A DNA stretch of 7,113 bases. It comes from Thermoplasmata archaeon (lineage in GTDB: Archaea > Thermoplasmatota > Thermoplasmata > Thermoplasmatales > Thermoplasmataceae). Both the position numbers and the translations under genes were made by a program. Of the stretch, positions 1 to 6,418 are shown one piece after another; position 1 is the first letter of the stretch, and each line of letters starts with the position of its first letter. Where the stretch lies: the NCBI GenBank assembly GCA_021826795.1, contig JAKAYM010000097.1, positions 1 to 7,113 on the forward strand. The letters are read 5' to 3'. The notes below the pieces were generated by a model that was given only the letters and a program-made list of their open reading frames with translations, did no database searches and was not told the origin of the DNA.

Positions 1-18
1 TACATAGTTAAGCAATAG

Positions 19-25
19 TTAAATA
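19..25 (+). promoter_or_regulatory. Probable archaeal TATA box of the pyroglutamyl peptidase gene
   Basis: TTAAATA lies with its centre about 24 nt before the ATG at 46. In archaea transcription starts roughly 22-27 nt downstream of the TATA centre, so the transcript would begin at or beside the start codon (leaderless). No Shine-Dalgarno sequence is visible before this ATG. The surrounding DNA is very AT-rich, so the exact box is uncertain; a second TTTAAA sits at 31-36, too near the ATG to serve. Confidence 0.5.
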
Positions 26-45
26 CAATATTTAAATTGGAATCT

Positions 46-654
46 ATGGTTGTTTTATTGTTTGGGTATGAACCATTTCTTGAGTTTAGTGAGAATCCTT
101 CCATGATTATAGCACAAAGACTAAATGGACAGAAAATCAAAAACCATAGTATTGTATCCAAAATCCTGCCTGTTGATTATTCTAAAGTAGAAAAGGAAAT
201 AACAGAGTCAATAAAATTAGTCAACCCGGATTTAGTTGTAGGCCTTGGTGTAGCTCCAGGTAGAAGCAAAATCACACCTGAAAAGATTGCTATAAATTAT
301 AAATATAGCGCAGCTGCTGATAATAGTGGCAGTAAACCGAATGGAGAATTAATCGATCAAACGCAATCCAATGGTATTTTCTCCACTCTGCCCGTAGAAA
401 CAATTGTTAATACACTAAGTGACAACGGTATTCCGTCTTCATTAAGTCTTTCGGCTGGGGGATATTTATGCAATTATGCCATGTTTATAATAGTCAGGGA
501 ATCATTGAAAAGTGGTGTGAGAGGGGGTTTTATCCATATGCCACTCCATGATAACTTTGTAGCTAAACATCCTGATATGAATTATCCTTCTATGGATATT
601 AAGATGATCCAGGATGCCATCGAATTGTCTATAAAAACAAGTTTGCCCGCTTAA
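46..654 (+). CDS. pcp: Pyrrolidone-carboxylate peptidase (pyroglutamyl peptidase I, family C15)
   Basis: This is a cytosolic cysteine peptidase that removes N-terminal pyroglutamate from peptides. The 202-residue product has the usual family length. From ATG 46, residues 1-11 (MVVLLFGYEPF) align with the family opening 'MKVLVTGFEPF'. An in-frame TTG at 37 would add only three residues and spoil that fit, so ATG 46 is chosen. The Glu signature is complete at 68-84 (G-V-A-P through T-P-E-K-I-A-I-N), giving Glu79. The Cys signature S-A-G-G-Y-L-C-N gives Cys142, and G-F-I-H-M-P gives His164, so the Glu/Cys/His triad is intact. Oddities are Tyr8 where the family usually has Phe, and A-A-A-D-N at 89-93 where many bacterial and archaeal members read R-I-P-D-N. 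The gene stands alone and converges on the minus-strand pair. The family call is very secure; activity is inferred. Confidence 0.95.
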   Translation: MVVLLFGYEPFLEFSENPSMIIAQRLNGQKIKNHSIVSKILPVDYSKVEKEITESIKLVNPDLVVGLGVAPGRSKITPEKIAINYKYSAAADNSGSKPNGELIDQTQSNGIFSTLPVETIVNTLSDNGIPSSLSLSAGGYLCNYAMFIIVRESLKSGVRGGFIHMPLHDNFVAKHPDMNYPSMDIKMIQDAIELSIKTSLPA

Positions 655-727
655 GTGTTAAAATAGTTAGTTGAGAATTAATAAATACTTAACATATTTA
701 TGAGTAAAGTCAAATAAACTATATTTC

Positions 728-763
728 ATTCCGATCGGAATTATAGCTAATAGCTTAAGCTAT
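728..763. repeat. Two adjacent perfect 14-bp palindromes between convergent genes
   Basis: ATTCCGATCGGAAT (728-741) and ATAGCTTAAGCTAT (750-763) are both perfect self-complementary sequences, separated by 8 bp. A further ATAGCT at 743-748 can pair with AGCTAT at 758-763, so alternative hairpins are possible. They lie in the 119-bp gap between the stop of the peptidase gene and the stop of the minus-strand gene. A role in ending transcription from both sides, or as a protein-binding site, is inference. Neither is followed by a long T-run on either strand. Confidence 0.6.
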
Positions 764-773
764 CATAATATTT

Positions 774-1688
774 CTATTGAAGAGAATTGTAGGTAGCAAA
801 TAGTTGAGAGGCATACGTGTAGAAAAACGTTGGCCAACTCTCTCTTAAATGGAAATAATTCCCACCACGCCGCAGTCCGCCTCCTTCTACCCTCGAATCT
901 ATCTCATTTTCAATGTTTTTGATCGTTTTTATGGTATTCTCCCGTACACTTCCGGAAAGCTGAGGTAAAATAGAGACAAGACCTGTCATCACTATAGAAT
1001 TAAATGCCACCTCGTCAAATTTCCGTTTAGTAAAGCCAAACGGAATTGTTGATGCAAAATTATCAAAATCGAAATTTGCCTTAAGGGTGCCTATAGCATA
1101 TAATTTTGCACCATACATCGAGATGAAATCATGGTGGAACATGTATCCAGGGCCTTCATTATTTATTTCCTTTAATGGGGATATAAGATTTGGATCTTCT
1201 TCAATCCACTTTCTTAAAAAGTTAATAGGCTTTCCGCTCATAATTAAGTATGTGCCATATAATCCAGCTTTCCAGTAGGGATTTGAATAATCGCGAAGAT
1301 TACGATCTGGTTTTCCCATGAAATAATTTTCCAGGTATTTTTCCGCATACTGAATCATATTATTAACACTATTATCATGGGAGTTCTTTCTGTACCCACC
1401 AAGAGAAAATACCATATATGCCGCATCGTAAGATTTTATTGGCTCTATAGATTCCTGGAAAACCTTAAATCTATATTTTATGTATCTTAAAGCATTTGAA
1501 ATAAATTCTCTATTATCGTTAATATTTTCAGGTAAACTCCATACATATAATGCTTCTAGAGTATCGTGGTAATCTTCTCTGGCCTCCATGCCTGCATTTA
1601 ACTCCCATGGACATTCTGTTCCAGCTATTTCCCCAGTATTTACCTGGCATAATCTTAAGAATTTTGCTGATTCCCTTACATCTAACAT
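774..1688 (-). CDS. Uncharacterised all-helical protein, possible (alpha/alpha)6 toroid related to terpenoid-cyclase/prenyltransferase repeats
   Basis: I do not recognise a named family for this 304-residue protein. The sequence can be parsed by eye into six outer/inner helix pairs at about 4-15/40-52, 60-78/86-98, 105-122/136-150, 154-163/184-201, 207-215/223-241 and 247-265/283-300. The inner helices share an acidic or aromatic start followed by small and aromatic residues (H-D-T-L-E-A-L-Y, Y-D-A-A-Y-M-V-F, S-W-P-T-F-F-Y-T-Y). The opening F-L-R-L-C-Q and the late G-G-G-L-R-R-G-G resemble repeats of the squalene-cyclase/prenyltransferase fold. The D-x-D-D motif of squalene-hopene cyclases is absent, so no reaction is assigned. 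There is no signal peptide or membrane helix, which suggests a cytosolic protein. The ATG at 1688 is fixed by an AGGAGGG seven bases upstream and by an in-frame stop five codons before it. It follows the 103-codon ORF after one base. A sugar-acting six-hairpin enzyme is an alternative. Confidence 0.8.
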   Translation of the reverse strand: MLDVRESAKFLRLCQVNTGEIAGTECPWELNAGMEAREDYHDTLEALYVWSLPENINDNREFISNALRYIKYRFKVFQESIEPIKSYDAAYMVFSLGGYRKNSHDNSVNNMIQYAEKYLENYFMGKPDRNLRDYSNPYWKAGLYGTYLIMSGKPINFLRKWIEEDPNLISPLKEINNEGPGYMFHHDFISMYGAKLYAIGTLKANFDFDNFASTIPFGFTKRKFDEVAFNSIVMTGLVSILPQLSGSVRENTIKTIKNIENEIDSRVEGGGLRRGGNYFHLRESWPTFFYTYASQLFATYNSLQ

Positions 1689-1689
1689 A

Positions 1690-2001
1690 CTATTTCCCTC
1701 CTAAACAAAAATAGAGGCCATTACATTTATACACTGAATTAAATCGCTCAGTATGAATATTCTCACTTTTATTTGAAATAATATAATAATATTTTAGCAC
1801 TGTGCCTCTCTGCAACGAAAAGAAGTTTCTGAAAAATTTACTGCTGTAGGCAAACTTTAATCCGTAAAAAAAGAATGAAAAATGGAGTATTAAACCATAG
1901 GTGAATACAGAATCAGGAGTACTCACATTCATCTTTATTGCCTCACTCCTCACTATTCCTGATAGATATTTAGCTATTGTGTCATGGTCTATAGCGGACA
2001 T
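1690..2001 (-). CDS. Hypothetical 103-residue protein upstream of the helical-toroid gene
   Basis: I recognise no family. It is the only minus-strand frame open across this stretch; the other two are broken by several stops. The N-terminal half, with D-T-I-A-K-Y-L-S-G-I-V followed by P-D-S-V-F-T-Y-G-L-I-L-H-F, looks like a helical hairpin in the style of the downstream protein. The second half is rich in Phe and Tyr and less convincing. The gene ends one base before the next start and carries that gene's Shine-Dalgarno, which supports a real translated ORF and translational coupling. The start is uncertain: ATG 2001 has no clear TATA box at the expected distance, whereas the internal ATG at 1932 is preceded by GAGG at 8 nt spacing. 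It may instead be a decayed or accessory hairpin segment of a larger ancestral toroid protein. I cannot tell these apart from sequence alone. Confidence 0.5.
   Translation of the reverse strand: MSAIDHDTIAKYLSGIVRSEAIKMNVSTPDSVFTYGLILHFSFFFYGLKFAYSSKFFRNFFSLQRGTVLKYYYIISNKSENIHTERFNSVYKCNGLYFCLGGK
1696..1702 (-). promoter_or_regulatory. Strong Shine-Dalgarno sequence for the 304-residue protein
   Basis: On the minus strand AGGAGGG (1702 down to 1696) is followed by seven bases and the ATG at 1688. It lies inside the last codons of the preceding ORF, whose TAG (1692-1690) is separated from the ATG by one T. This is the typical arrangement of an internal operon gene in archaea whose first genes are leaderless, and it decides the start of the downstream gene. 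Confidence 0.85.
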
Positions 2002-2262
2002 TGACTGTAAGACATAATTTTGAATCTGTTATCTGAGATTCAATAATAACCTATTTGTTATCTAATGGCAAAAAACGATTGGCTTCTGCGAATAAGTATC
2101 TTAAAGTATTGCAATTTTCTGTATCTGTCTCGTAAGAGGGCGGATGCTCAATGTCCGGTATGGATAAAATAAAAATATAAATTCATACAGTATATAAATG
2201 GAATAATATAAGAACAACATATACGCACAAATATTTAAGTATATTTTGGTGTTGGATGGCTA
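2002..2262. promoter_or_regulatory. Divergent intergenic region
   Basis: These 261 bp separate the minus-strand pair from the binding-protein gene and should hold both promoters. GTTATCT occurs twice (around 2028 and 2057) in a similar context, an imperfect direct repeat that could be a binding site. The part around 2130-2160 is richer in G and C than the rest and contains CGGA/TCCG arms at 2141-2144 and 2154-2157. A 35-codon plus-strand frame (2065-2172) crosses it but has no supporting signal. The final 100 bases are very AT-rich, with several TATA-like stretches. Confidence 0.5.
2234..2243 (+). promoter_or_regulatory. Probable TATA box of the solute-binding-protein gene
   Basis: TTTAAGTATA has its centre about 24-25 nt before the ATG at 2263. 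This predicts a transcript starting at or next to the start codon. No good Shine-Dalgarno precedes this ATG, which agrees with leaderless translation. Another TATA-like run lies further upstream near 2190-2198. Confidence 0.6.
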
Positions 2263-4299
2263 ATGAAAAAAGGGTTAAAAATAATAATAGTAATTGTAGT
2301 CGCGATAATCCTCATCAGTACAGCTTTTCTGGTACTTTACCATCCGCCGGCACATGCATTCACCGATACTGCTGAGACGATAGCTCCAGAGGAGTTAGAT
2401 CCTGCAACAGCATTCTTTACATCAAATGGTCCAATATTTTCCGCTGTATATCAAACTCTTGTAGAATACAATGGTAGTTCAACTCAACTTGTACCGGTTC
2501 TGGCGAGTCATTATACAAACGTCAATGATACTAACTATACATTCTATATGAGGAGTGGTGCGAGGTTTAGCAATAATCAGACTTTAAACGCAACATCTGC
2601 ATGGTTCTCATTTGCAAGAGGTATAGTGATGGGCCAGGGACCCTATGCATCTGATTATCCAGGAACATTATTCAATGGAACTATGGCATGTATAACTGGA
2701 ATATATCTTCCTGTAAATGTAGCAGCTGCTCTTAATGATACAGGTGCATATCATATACCGATGGCAACTTACAACGTAAGTGGAGTTTTCGTAACAACCT
2801 ATAATTACACAATTGCTGCAAATGATCTTGCAAATATGCTGTCCCATTTCAACTATAACGCAACTGAAATGAAAGTTATGGAATATAAAAACCAGGCGCT
2901 TGTTGTTAATATGACAGATAACAGTTTCACAATAAACAGTGAACATAAATACGCTTACCTGCTCAGTGATATAGCTGGCTGGTGGGGAGACATAGTGGAA
3001 CCAAGTTATGTTGATTCACATGGTGGTGTTCAGGCTGATACTGCCAATTCTTACCTTGATGCCAATGGCGCAATAGGCTCCGGACCCTATGTTATATCAA
3101 GCGTTGGAAAAGGATTTTCAACTATAGTCATTAAGGCAAACCCTAACTACTGGGTAACAAATGCAATGGTCTCTAACGGTAGTATTCCAGCAATAGCTAC
3201 TCCAGCAAGCATAAAAACCGTGGTTATAGATTACGGTTTGGACCATGCAGACAGGCTTGAAGATTTTGATAGAGGAATATCAGAGATATCAACAGTTTCG
3301 CCGGCCTCGTTTAAATCAATGATAACTGGATTCCATACCGCTTCGGCTAGAAATAGTTCACTGGTACACTCATACCAAATGATAGGCGATTGCGATATCT
3401 CAATGAATACCCAGGAAAATTACACAGATAATATACATTTTAGGGAGGCTCTCTATGATGCTTTGAACTATTCTGCAGAACTCGGTATTTATAAGAACAA
3501 TTATAATGGTACCTCAGAGGCTTATCTTGAATTAGGGCCGCTATCACCTGTATATGGCCACGCATTTTACAATCCAGACAACTTGCCTTTGCCTGCACAG
3601 AGCATTCCTGGTGCCATACAAAATATAAGTAAAGCAGGTAATGAGACAGGCTTTTATGTTAAAATCGGTAGCACAGAATATGGTGATAAATCAGGTATAG
3701 ATCTATCGAAACACACTTTCACTTTAACAGGAATATCTCCATTGAATTCAATAGAAACCAATGAGTTGACAATAGCTATAGATTCATTTAGATTAATAGG
3801 TCTTACATTTAATACAGCTGCTGTTACACCATCGACTGTTGATGGCTGGACAACTGCTAATGCAACTCCGCAGTTTATAATAGGTATAGGGTGGGACCCT
3901 GATTACCTTGATCCAATAGGGCAGGAGCTTATACCTGTGTATGATGGAGCTGATGGAGGAGCATTCGGAGGGAATGCCGCGTGGGTTGACAACAACACAT
4001 TACAAGGCTACTTTGCGGATCTTGATTACAAAAATACTACAACTCAGGTAGAAGACATGAAAAACATTTCCGAAATTGTGTACAAACAGTATGCATATTT
4101 ATGGATTGCTATGCCCTATGATAGTTTCTTTGTATCACCTGATGTTCATGGGTTCGAATTCAATTCTGTAACATCTTCCTATTTTTACAATCTCATGACT
4201 GTAACAGGGAAATTAACAAGCAGTGTTGGATACATGACATTGTATACATTAATAGCTAACATAGAAATGGCATTGACAAATGCTGTTATAAAATTTTAA
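2263..4299 (+). CDS. ABC transporter substrate-binding protein, family 5 (peptide/oligopeptide type)
   Basis: This 678-residue protein should capture a ligand outside the membrane for an ABC importer. Family 5 members bind peptides, nickel or sugars; peptides are the likeliest guess. Residues 1-6 are basic and 7-26 form a hydrophobic helix. No lipobox Cys follows, so it is an N-anchored or cleaved secretory protein. Family landmarks in order are E-E-L-D-P-A (43-48), the V-Y-Q-T-L-V-E-Y core (62-69), G-S-G-P-Y (272-276), N-P-N-Y-W (293-297), the helix F-R-E-A-L-Y-D-A-L (393-401) and W-D-P-D-Y-L-D-P (544-551). A long insertion lies around 122-215 and an extra hydrophobic tail at 655-678. I count about 22 N-x-S/T sequons, consistent with a glycosylated surface protein. 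No permease or ATPase gene is in the window, so its transporter partners must be encoded elsewhere. The ATG at 2263 is the only start giving the full signal. Confidence 0.93.
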   Translation: MKKGLKIIIVIVVAIILISTAFLVLYHPPAHAFTDTAETIAPEELDPATAFFTSNGPIFSAVYQTLVEYNGSSTQLVPVLASHYTNVNDTNYTFYMRSGARFSNNQTLNATSAWFSFARGIVMGQGPYASDYPGTLFNGTMACITGIYLPVNVAAALNDTGAYHIPMATYNVSGVFVTTYNYTIAANDLANMLSHFNYNATEMKVMEYKNQALVVNMTDNSFTINSEHKYAYLLSDIAGWWGDIVEPSYVDSHGGVQADTANSYLDANGAIGSGPYVISSVGKGFSTIVIKANPNYWVTNAMVSNGSIPAIATPASIKTVVIDYGLDHADRLEDFDRGISEISTVSPASFKSMITGFHTASARNSSLVHSYQMIGDCDISMNTQENYTDNIHFREALYDALNYSAELGIYKNNYNGTSEAYLELGPLSPVYGHAFYNPDNLPLPAQSIPGAIQNISKAGNETGFYVKIGSTEYGDKSGIDLSKHTFTLTGISPLNSIETNELTIAIDSFRLIGLTFNTAAVTPSTVDGWTTANATPQFIIGIGWDPDYLDPIGQELIPVYDGADGGAFGGNAAWVDNNTLQGYFADLDYKNTTTQVEDMKNISEIVYKQYAYLWIAMPYDSFFVSPDVHGFEFNSVTSSYFYNLMTVTGKLTSSVGYMTLYTLIANIEMALTNAVIKF

Positions 4300-4352
4300 T
4301 TTTTAAATAATTTTTTTAAGAGGTTATCCTTTTGGTTTAACTCATATTTTTT
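4300..4352 (+). terminator. Oligo-T terminator region after the binding-protein gene
   Basis: Three T-runs follow the TAA: five T at 4300-4304, seven T at 4311-4317 and six T at 4347-4352. Archaeal RNA polymerase stops at such T-rich tracts without needing a hairpin. Their number and position make termination here likely, so the downstream DUF2079 gene probably has its own promoter. Confidence 0.65.
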
Positions 4353-4390
4353 AATATATGTTTATGTATTACTTTTTCTATAAGAATTCA

Positions 4391-4423
4391 GCATAGTGTA
4401 TACTATATTGTAAAATACTATGC
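4391..4423. repeat. Inverted repeat in the gap before the DUF2079 gene
   Basis: GCATAGT (4391-4397) and ACTATGC (4417-4423) are perfect inverted arms of 7 bp with a 19-base AT-rich spacer that includes GTATAC. It lies after the T-run terminator and about 170 bp before the next ATG. It could be an operator or a hairpin; no function can be assigned. Confidence 0.4.
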
Positions 4424-4560
4424 ATCTTTCTATATCCTTCAAGCAAGTTAGATTACCATGTATGTAACCACATTGTCTTCTCACCCTTATACTCACCGAA
4501 AACAGGATAAAATCGTTCTTGGATATAAGTATGCTAAAGTAAGTTACTAGCTGTAAAGGA

Positions 4561-4582
4561 ATATATTAATTAATAATATTTA
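4561..4582 (+). promoter_or_regulatory. AT-rich core promoter of the DUF2079 gene
   Basis: The stretch contains ATATATTA and TTAATTAA followed by TAATAATATTTA, 14-35 nt before the ATG at 4596. Which octamer is the actual TATA box cannot be decided by eye, but the spacing again suits a leaderless transcript, and no Shine-Dalgarno is present. Confidence 0.45.
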
Positions 4583-4595
4583 CTTATAGATTTAG

Positions 4596-6275
4596 ATGTT
4601 TTCTAATCTGCATGAGAGAATACCTCAATATATTCGTTACCATAAAAAAGATTTTCTGGCGTTTTCAATAGCCTTTTCATTCTTTATAGTATTTTCCATA
4701 TTTTCTATCCTCCAATATTATTCACTTGGGACTTCTGCGTTTGACCTGGGAATTAATGCACAGAGCCTCTTCGTATTTATTCATGAAGGTGTTTTTTACT
4801 CGCCAATGCTTGGCGAAAATACACTGGTACAGCATTTTTCTATTTTTAAATTCACCCAGGTGCCGATATATTACCTATTTCCATTCCCTTTATCTATAAT
4901 GATATATGAAGACCTGTTTATTGTAATGGGGGGTTACATAGTATATCTGCTCTCGATGGAACTATTGAAAGACCATATAAAATCAGTGAAATTGCTTTAT
5001 CTTGTATCAATTGGTTTCTTATTAGCCTATGAATTTTCGCCATTTACGGAGAGTCTTATATCATTTTCATTTCACAATATGGCATTTCTTCCATTCTTCT
5101 TTTTACTTGCATTTTATGCTTTTTTAACGGAAAGGAGAGTGCTTCAAATAATTTCGCTAGCATTCATAATAAGCCTGCATGCCAATTTTATTTATATTGT
5201 TGCTATATTATTATTGTATGAATTCTTATTCCTCCACACATCAAGGGGAAAGAAAATCGGTACATGGCTATCAGCAAGAGCCAAACCCACCGGAATAAAA
5301 AATTTTAGCTATTTTATTATTTTCATTGCATTTCTATATGGATATCTTGTATTTGCCGGATTTATGAAAGCTGAAATTGCTGGGATATCATCATTTTCAG
5401 CATTGCCAACAACCGGTGAAGTGGGAACACCGGTGAGTTCACCAATTGCATTGTTTTTATTGCTATTTCACAATCCCAGGGAATTTGCATCAATTATGGG
5501 AACAGGTTCCGGTGGAAAAATATTTTACCTTAATCTTTTGTTCGGTTCAAATATCTACCTTCCGCTATTTTCACCAGTATCACTAATTCTTTTACTACCT
5601 TATATTATGTATGCTATGCCCTCCTCATACGGAGCGTATTACCAGCTTGGTTACCAGTACTCTGCTATGGTAGTAGGAGCGATATATATATCAGCAATAA
5701 TAGGTACTTATAATTTAATATCCCTTGGAAAGTATATTTATGGCCACAATAAATCTATAAGGGAACAGTTAAAGAAATTATCTGCAAAAATTCATGGCAA
5801 TGATAGTCTCCGTATTTTAGGCATAGTCATTGTCATAGTAATTATCATCTCCCTCCCATTCGGGTTATTCTCGCCTCCTGCAATACAGCAAACAGAACAT
5901 AGCACAATGAATGATATATTTGAACTACATCCTGATGGGGCTGCTTCTTTTCTCATAAATGTTTCCCGGAATCTGCCTCCAGATTCTTATATACTGACAG
6001 AAAACTCATTGATGCCTTATTTTAGTGACCACTTTAATATATATTCCACGCCATGGTCTCCAGGATACGAGAATGTTATTTCAAAATTTACCTATATTGT
6101 TATACAGAATAACTCATTCTGGGCTAATATCGGAGGAAACTATTCCTTGCAAAGCATAGTAAACAACGGTTCTGTAAACGGCAATTATACCGTAATATAT
6201 AGTTATACACCTGCACATATAATGGTTCTTGAAAATAAACATAATATGTCTGATTACGGGGAAAATGGGTGTTAA
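4596..6275 (+). CDS. DUF2079 family polytopic membrane protein (GT-C-like)
   Basis: The 559-residue product is an integral membrane protein of the DUF2079 family, which is uncharacterised but resembles GT-C lipid-sugar-dependent glycosyltransferases. A short basic N-terminus precedes the first membrane helix (about 19-40). It is followed by the family hallmark F-D-L-G-I-N-A-Q (49-56) in the first outer loop, whose Asp50 is where GT-C enzymes carry a metal or catalytic acid. Next come H-F-S at 80-82 and the P-I-Y-Y-L-F-P-F-P turn (90-98). Further hydrophobic segments run to about 375, with Q-Y-S-A-M-V-V-G (354-361) typical of the family. A last helix (407-423) leads to a soluble tail of about 130 residues carrying six N-x-S/T sequons, so it probably faces outside. 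Length and architecture match the family. With the glycosyltransferase downstream, a role in surface-glycan transfer is a reasonable inference, not shown. Confidence 0.88.
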   Translation: MFSNLHERIPQYIRYHKKDFLAFSIAFSFFIVFSIFSILQYYSLGTSAFDLGINAQSLFVFIHEGVFYSPMLGENTLVQHFSIFKFTQVPIYYLFPFPLSIMIYEDLFIVMGGYIVYLLSMELLKDHIKSVKLLYLVSIGFLLAYEFSPFTESLISFSFHNMAFLPFFFLLAFYAFLTERRVLQIISLAFIISLHANFIYIVAILLLYEFLFLHTSRGKKIGTWLSARAKPTGIKNFSYFIIFIAFLYGYLVFAGFMKAEIAGISSFSALPTTGEVGTPVSSPIALFLLLFHNPREFASIMGTGSGGKIFYLNLLFGSNIYLPLFSPVSLILLLPYIMYAMPSSYGAYYQLGYQYSAMVVGAIYISAIIGTYNLISLGKYIYGHNKSIREQLKKLSAKIHGNDSLRILGIVIVIVIIISLPFGLFSPPAIQQTEHSTMNDIFELHPDGAASFLINVSRNLPPDSYILTENSLMPYFSDHFNIYSTPWSPGYENVISKFTYIVIQNNSFWANIGGNYSLQSIVNNGSVNGNYTVIYSYTPAHIMVLENKHNMSDYGENGC

Positions 6276-6284
6276 TTGGATATA

Positions 6285-6324
6285 TATGGTGTTACCATAA
6301 TTGATACACAAATGATTATTTTTT
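6285..6324 (+). terminator. Hairpin and T-run after the DUF2079 gene
   Basis: TATGGT (6285-6290) and ACCATA (6294-6299) form a perfect 6-bp stem with a three-base loop, starting 10 nt after the stop codon. Six T follow at 6319-6324. The combination is a plausible terminator. The gap between stem and T-run means the T-run alone may do the work. Confidence 0.5.
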
Positions 6325-6400
6325 GGTTCCTAATAAATTGCATCTGGAATGATATATAGCTAGAGATAACCAGAGGAATATTTCTTATATATCCTATGAT

Positions 6401-6418
6401 ATGTAACTGTTGTTACAT
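6401..6418. repeat. Compact perfect hairpin in the intergenic region
   Basis: ATGTAAC (6401-6407) and GTTACAT (6412-6418) pair perfectly around a TGTT tetraloop, and a G-U and an A-U pair can extend the stem by two (6399-6420). It is the cleanest stem-loop in the region. It may belong to a small RNA, or be a bipartite operator site; the sequence does not decide. Confidence 0.45.

Noticed and set aside
37..45. TTG at 37 as the start of the peptidase gene
   Set aside because: The family N-terminus aligns exactly from ATG 46, and the TATA box spacing also fits 46.
1087..1278. 63-codon plus-strand frame
   Set aside because: It lies antisense inside the 304-residue helical protein and has no start signal or recognisable features.
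2256..2320. ATG at 2256 as an alternative start near the binding-protein gene
   Set aside because: It is out of frame with the binding protein and encodes a low-complexity Asn/Lys peptide.
2668..2946. 92-codon minus-strand frame rich in Cys, Ile and Tyr
   Set aside because: It is antisense to the well-supported binding-protein gene and its composition is that of a shadow frame.
6114..6311. 65-codon minus-strand frame
   Set aside because: It overlaps the 3' end of the DUF2079 gene in antisense and looks like a shadow of the sequon-rich tail.
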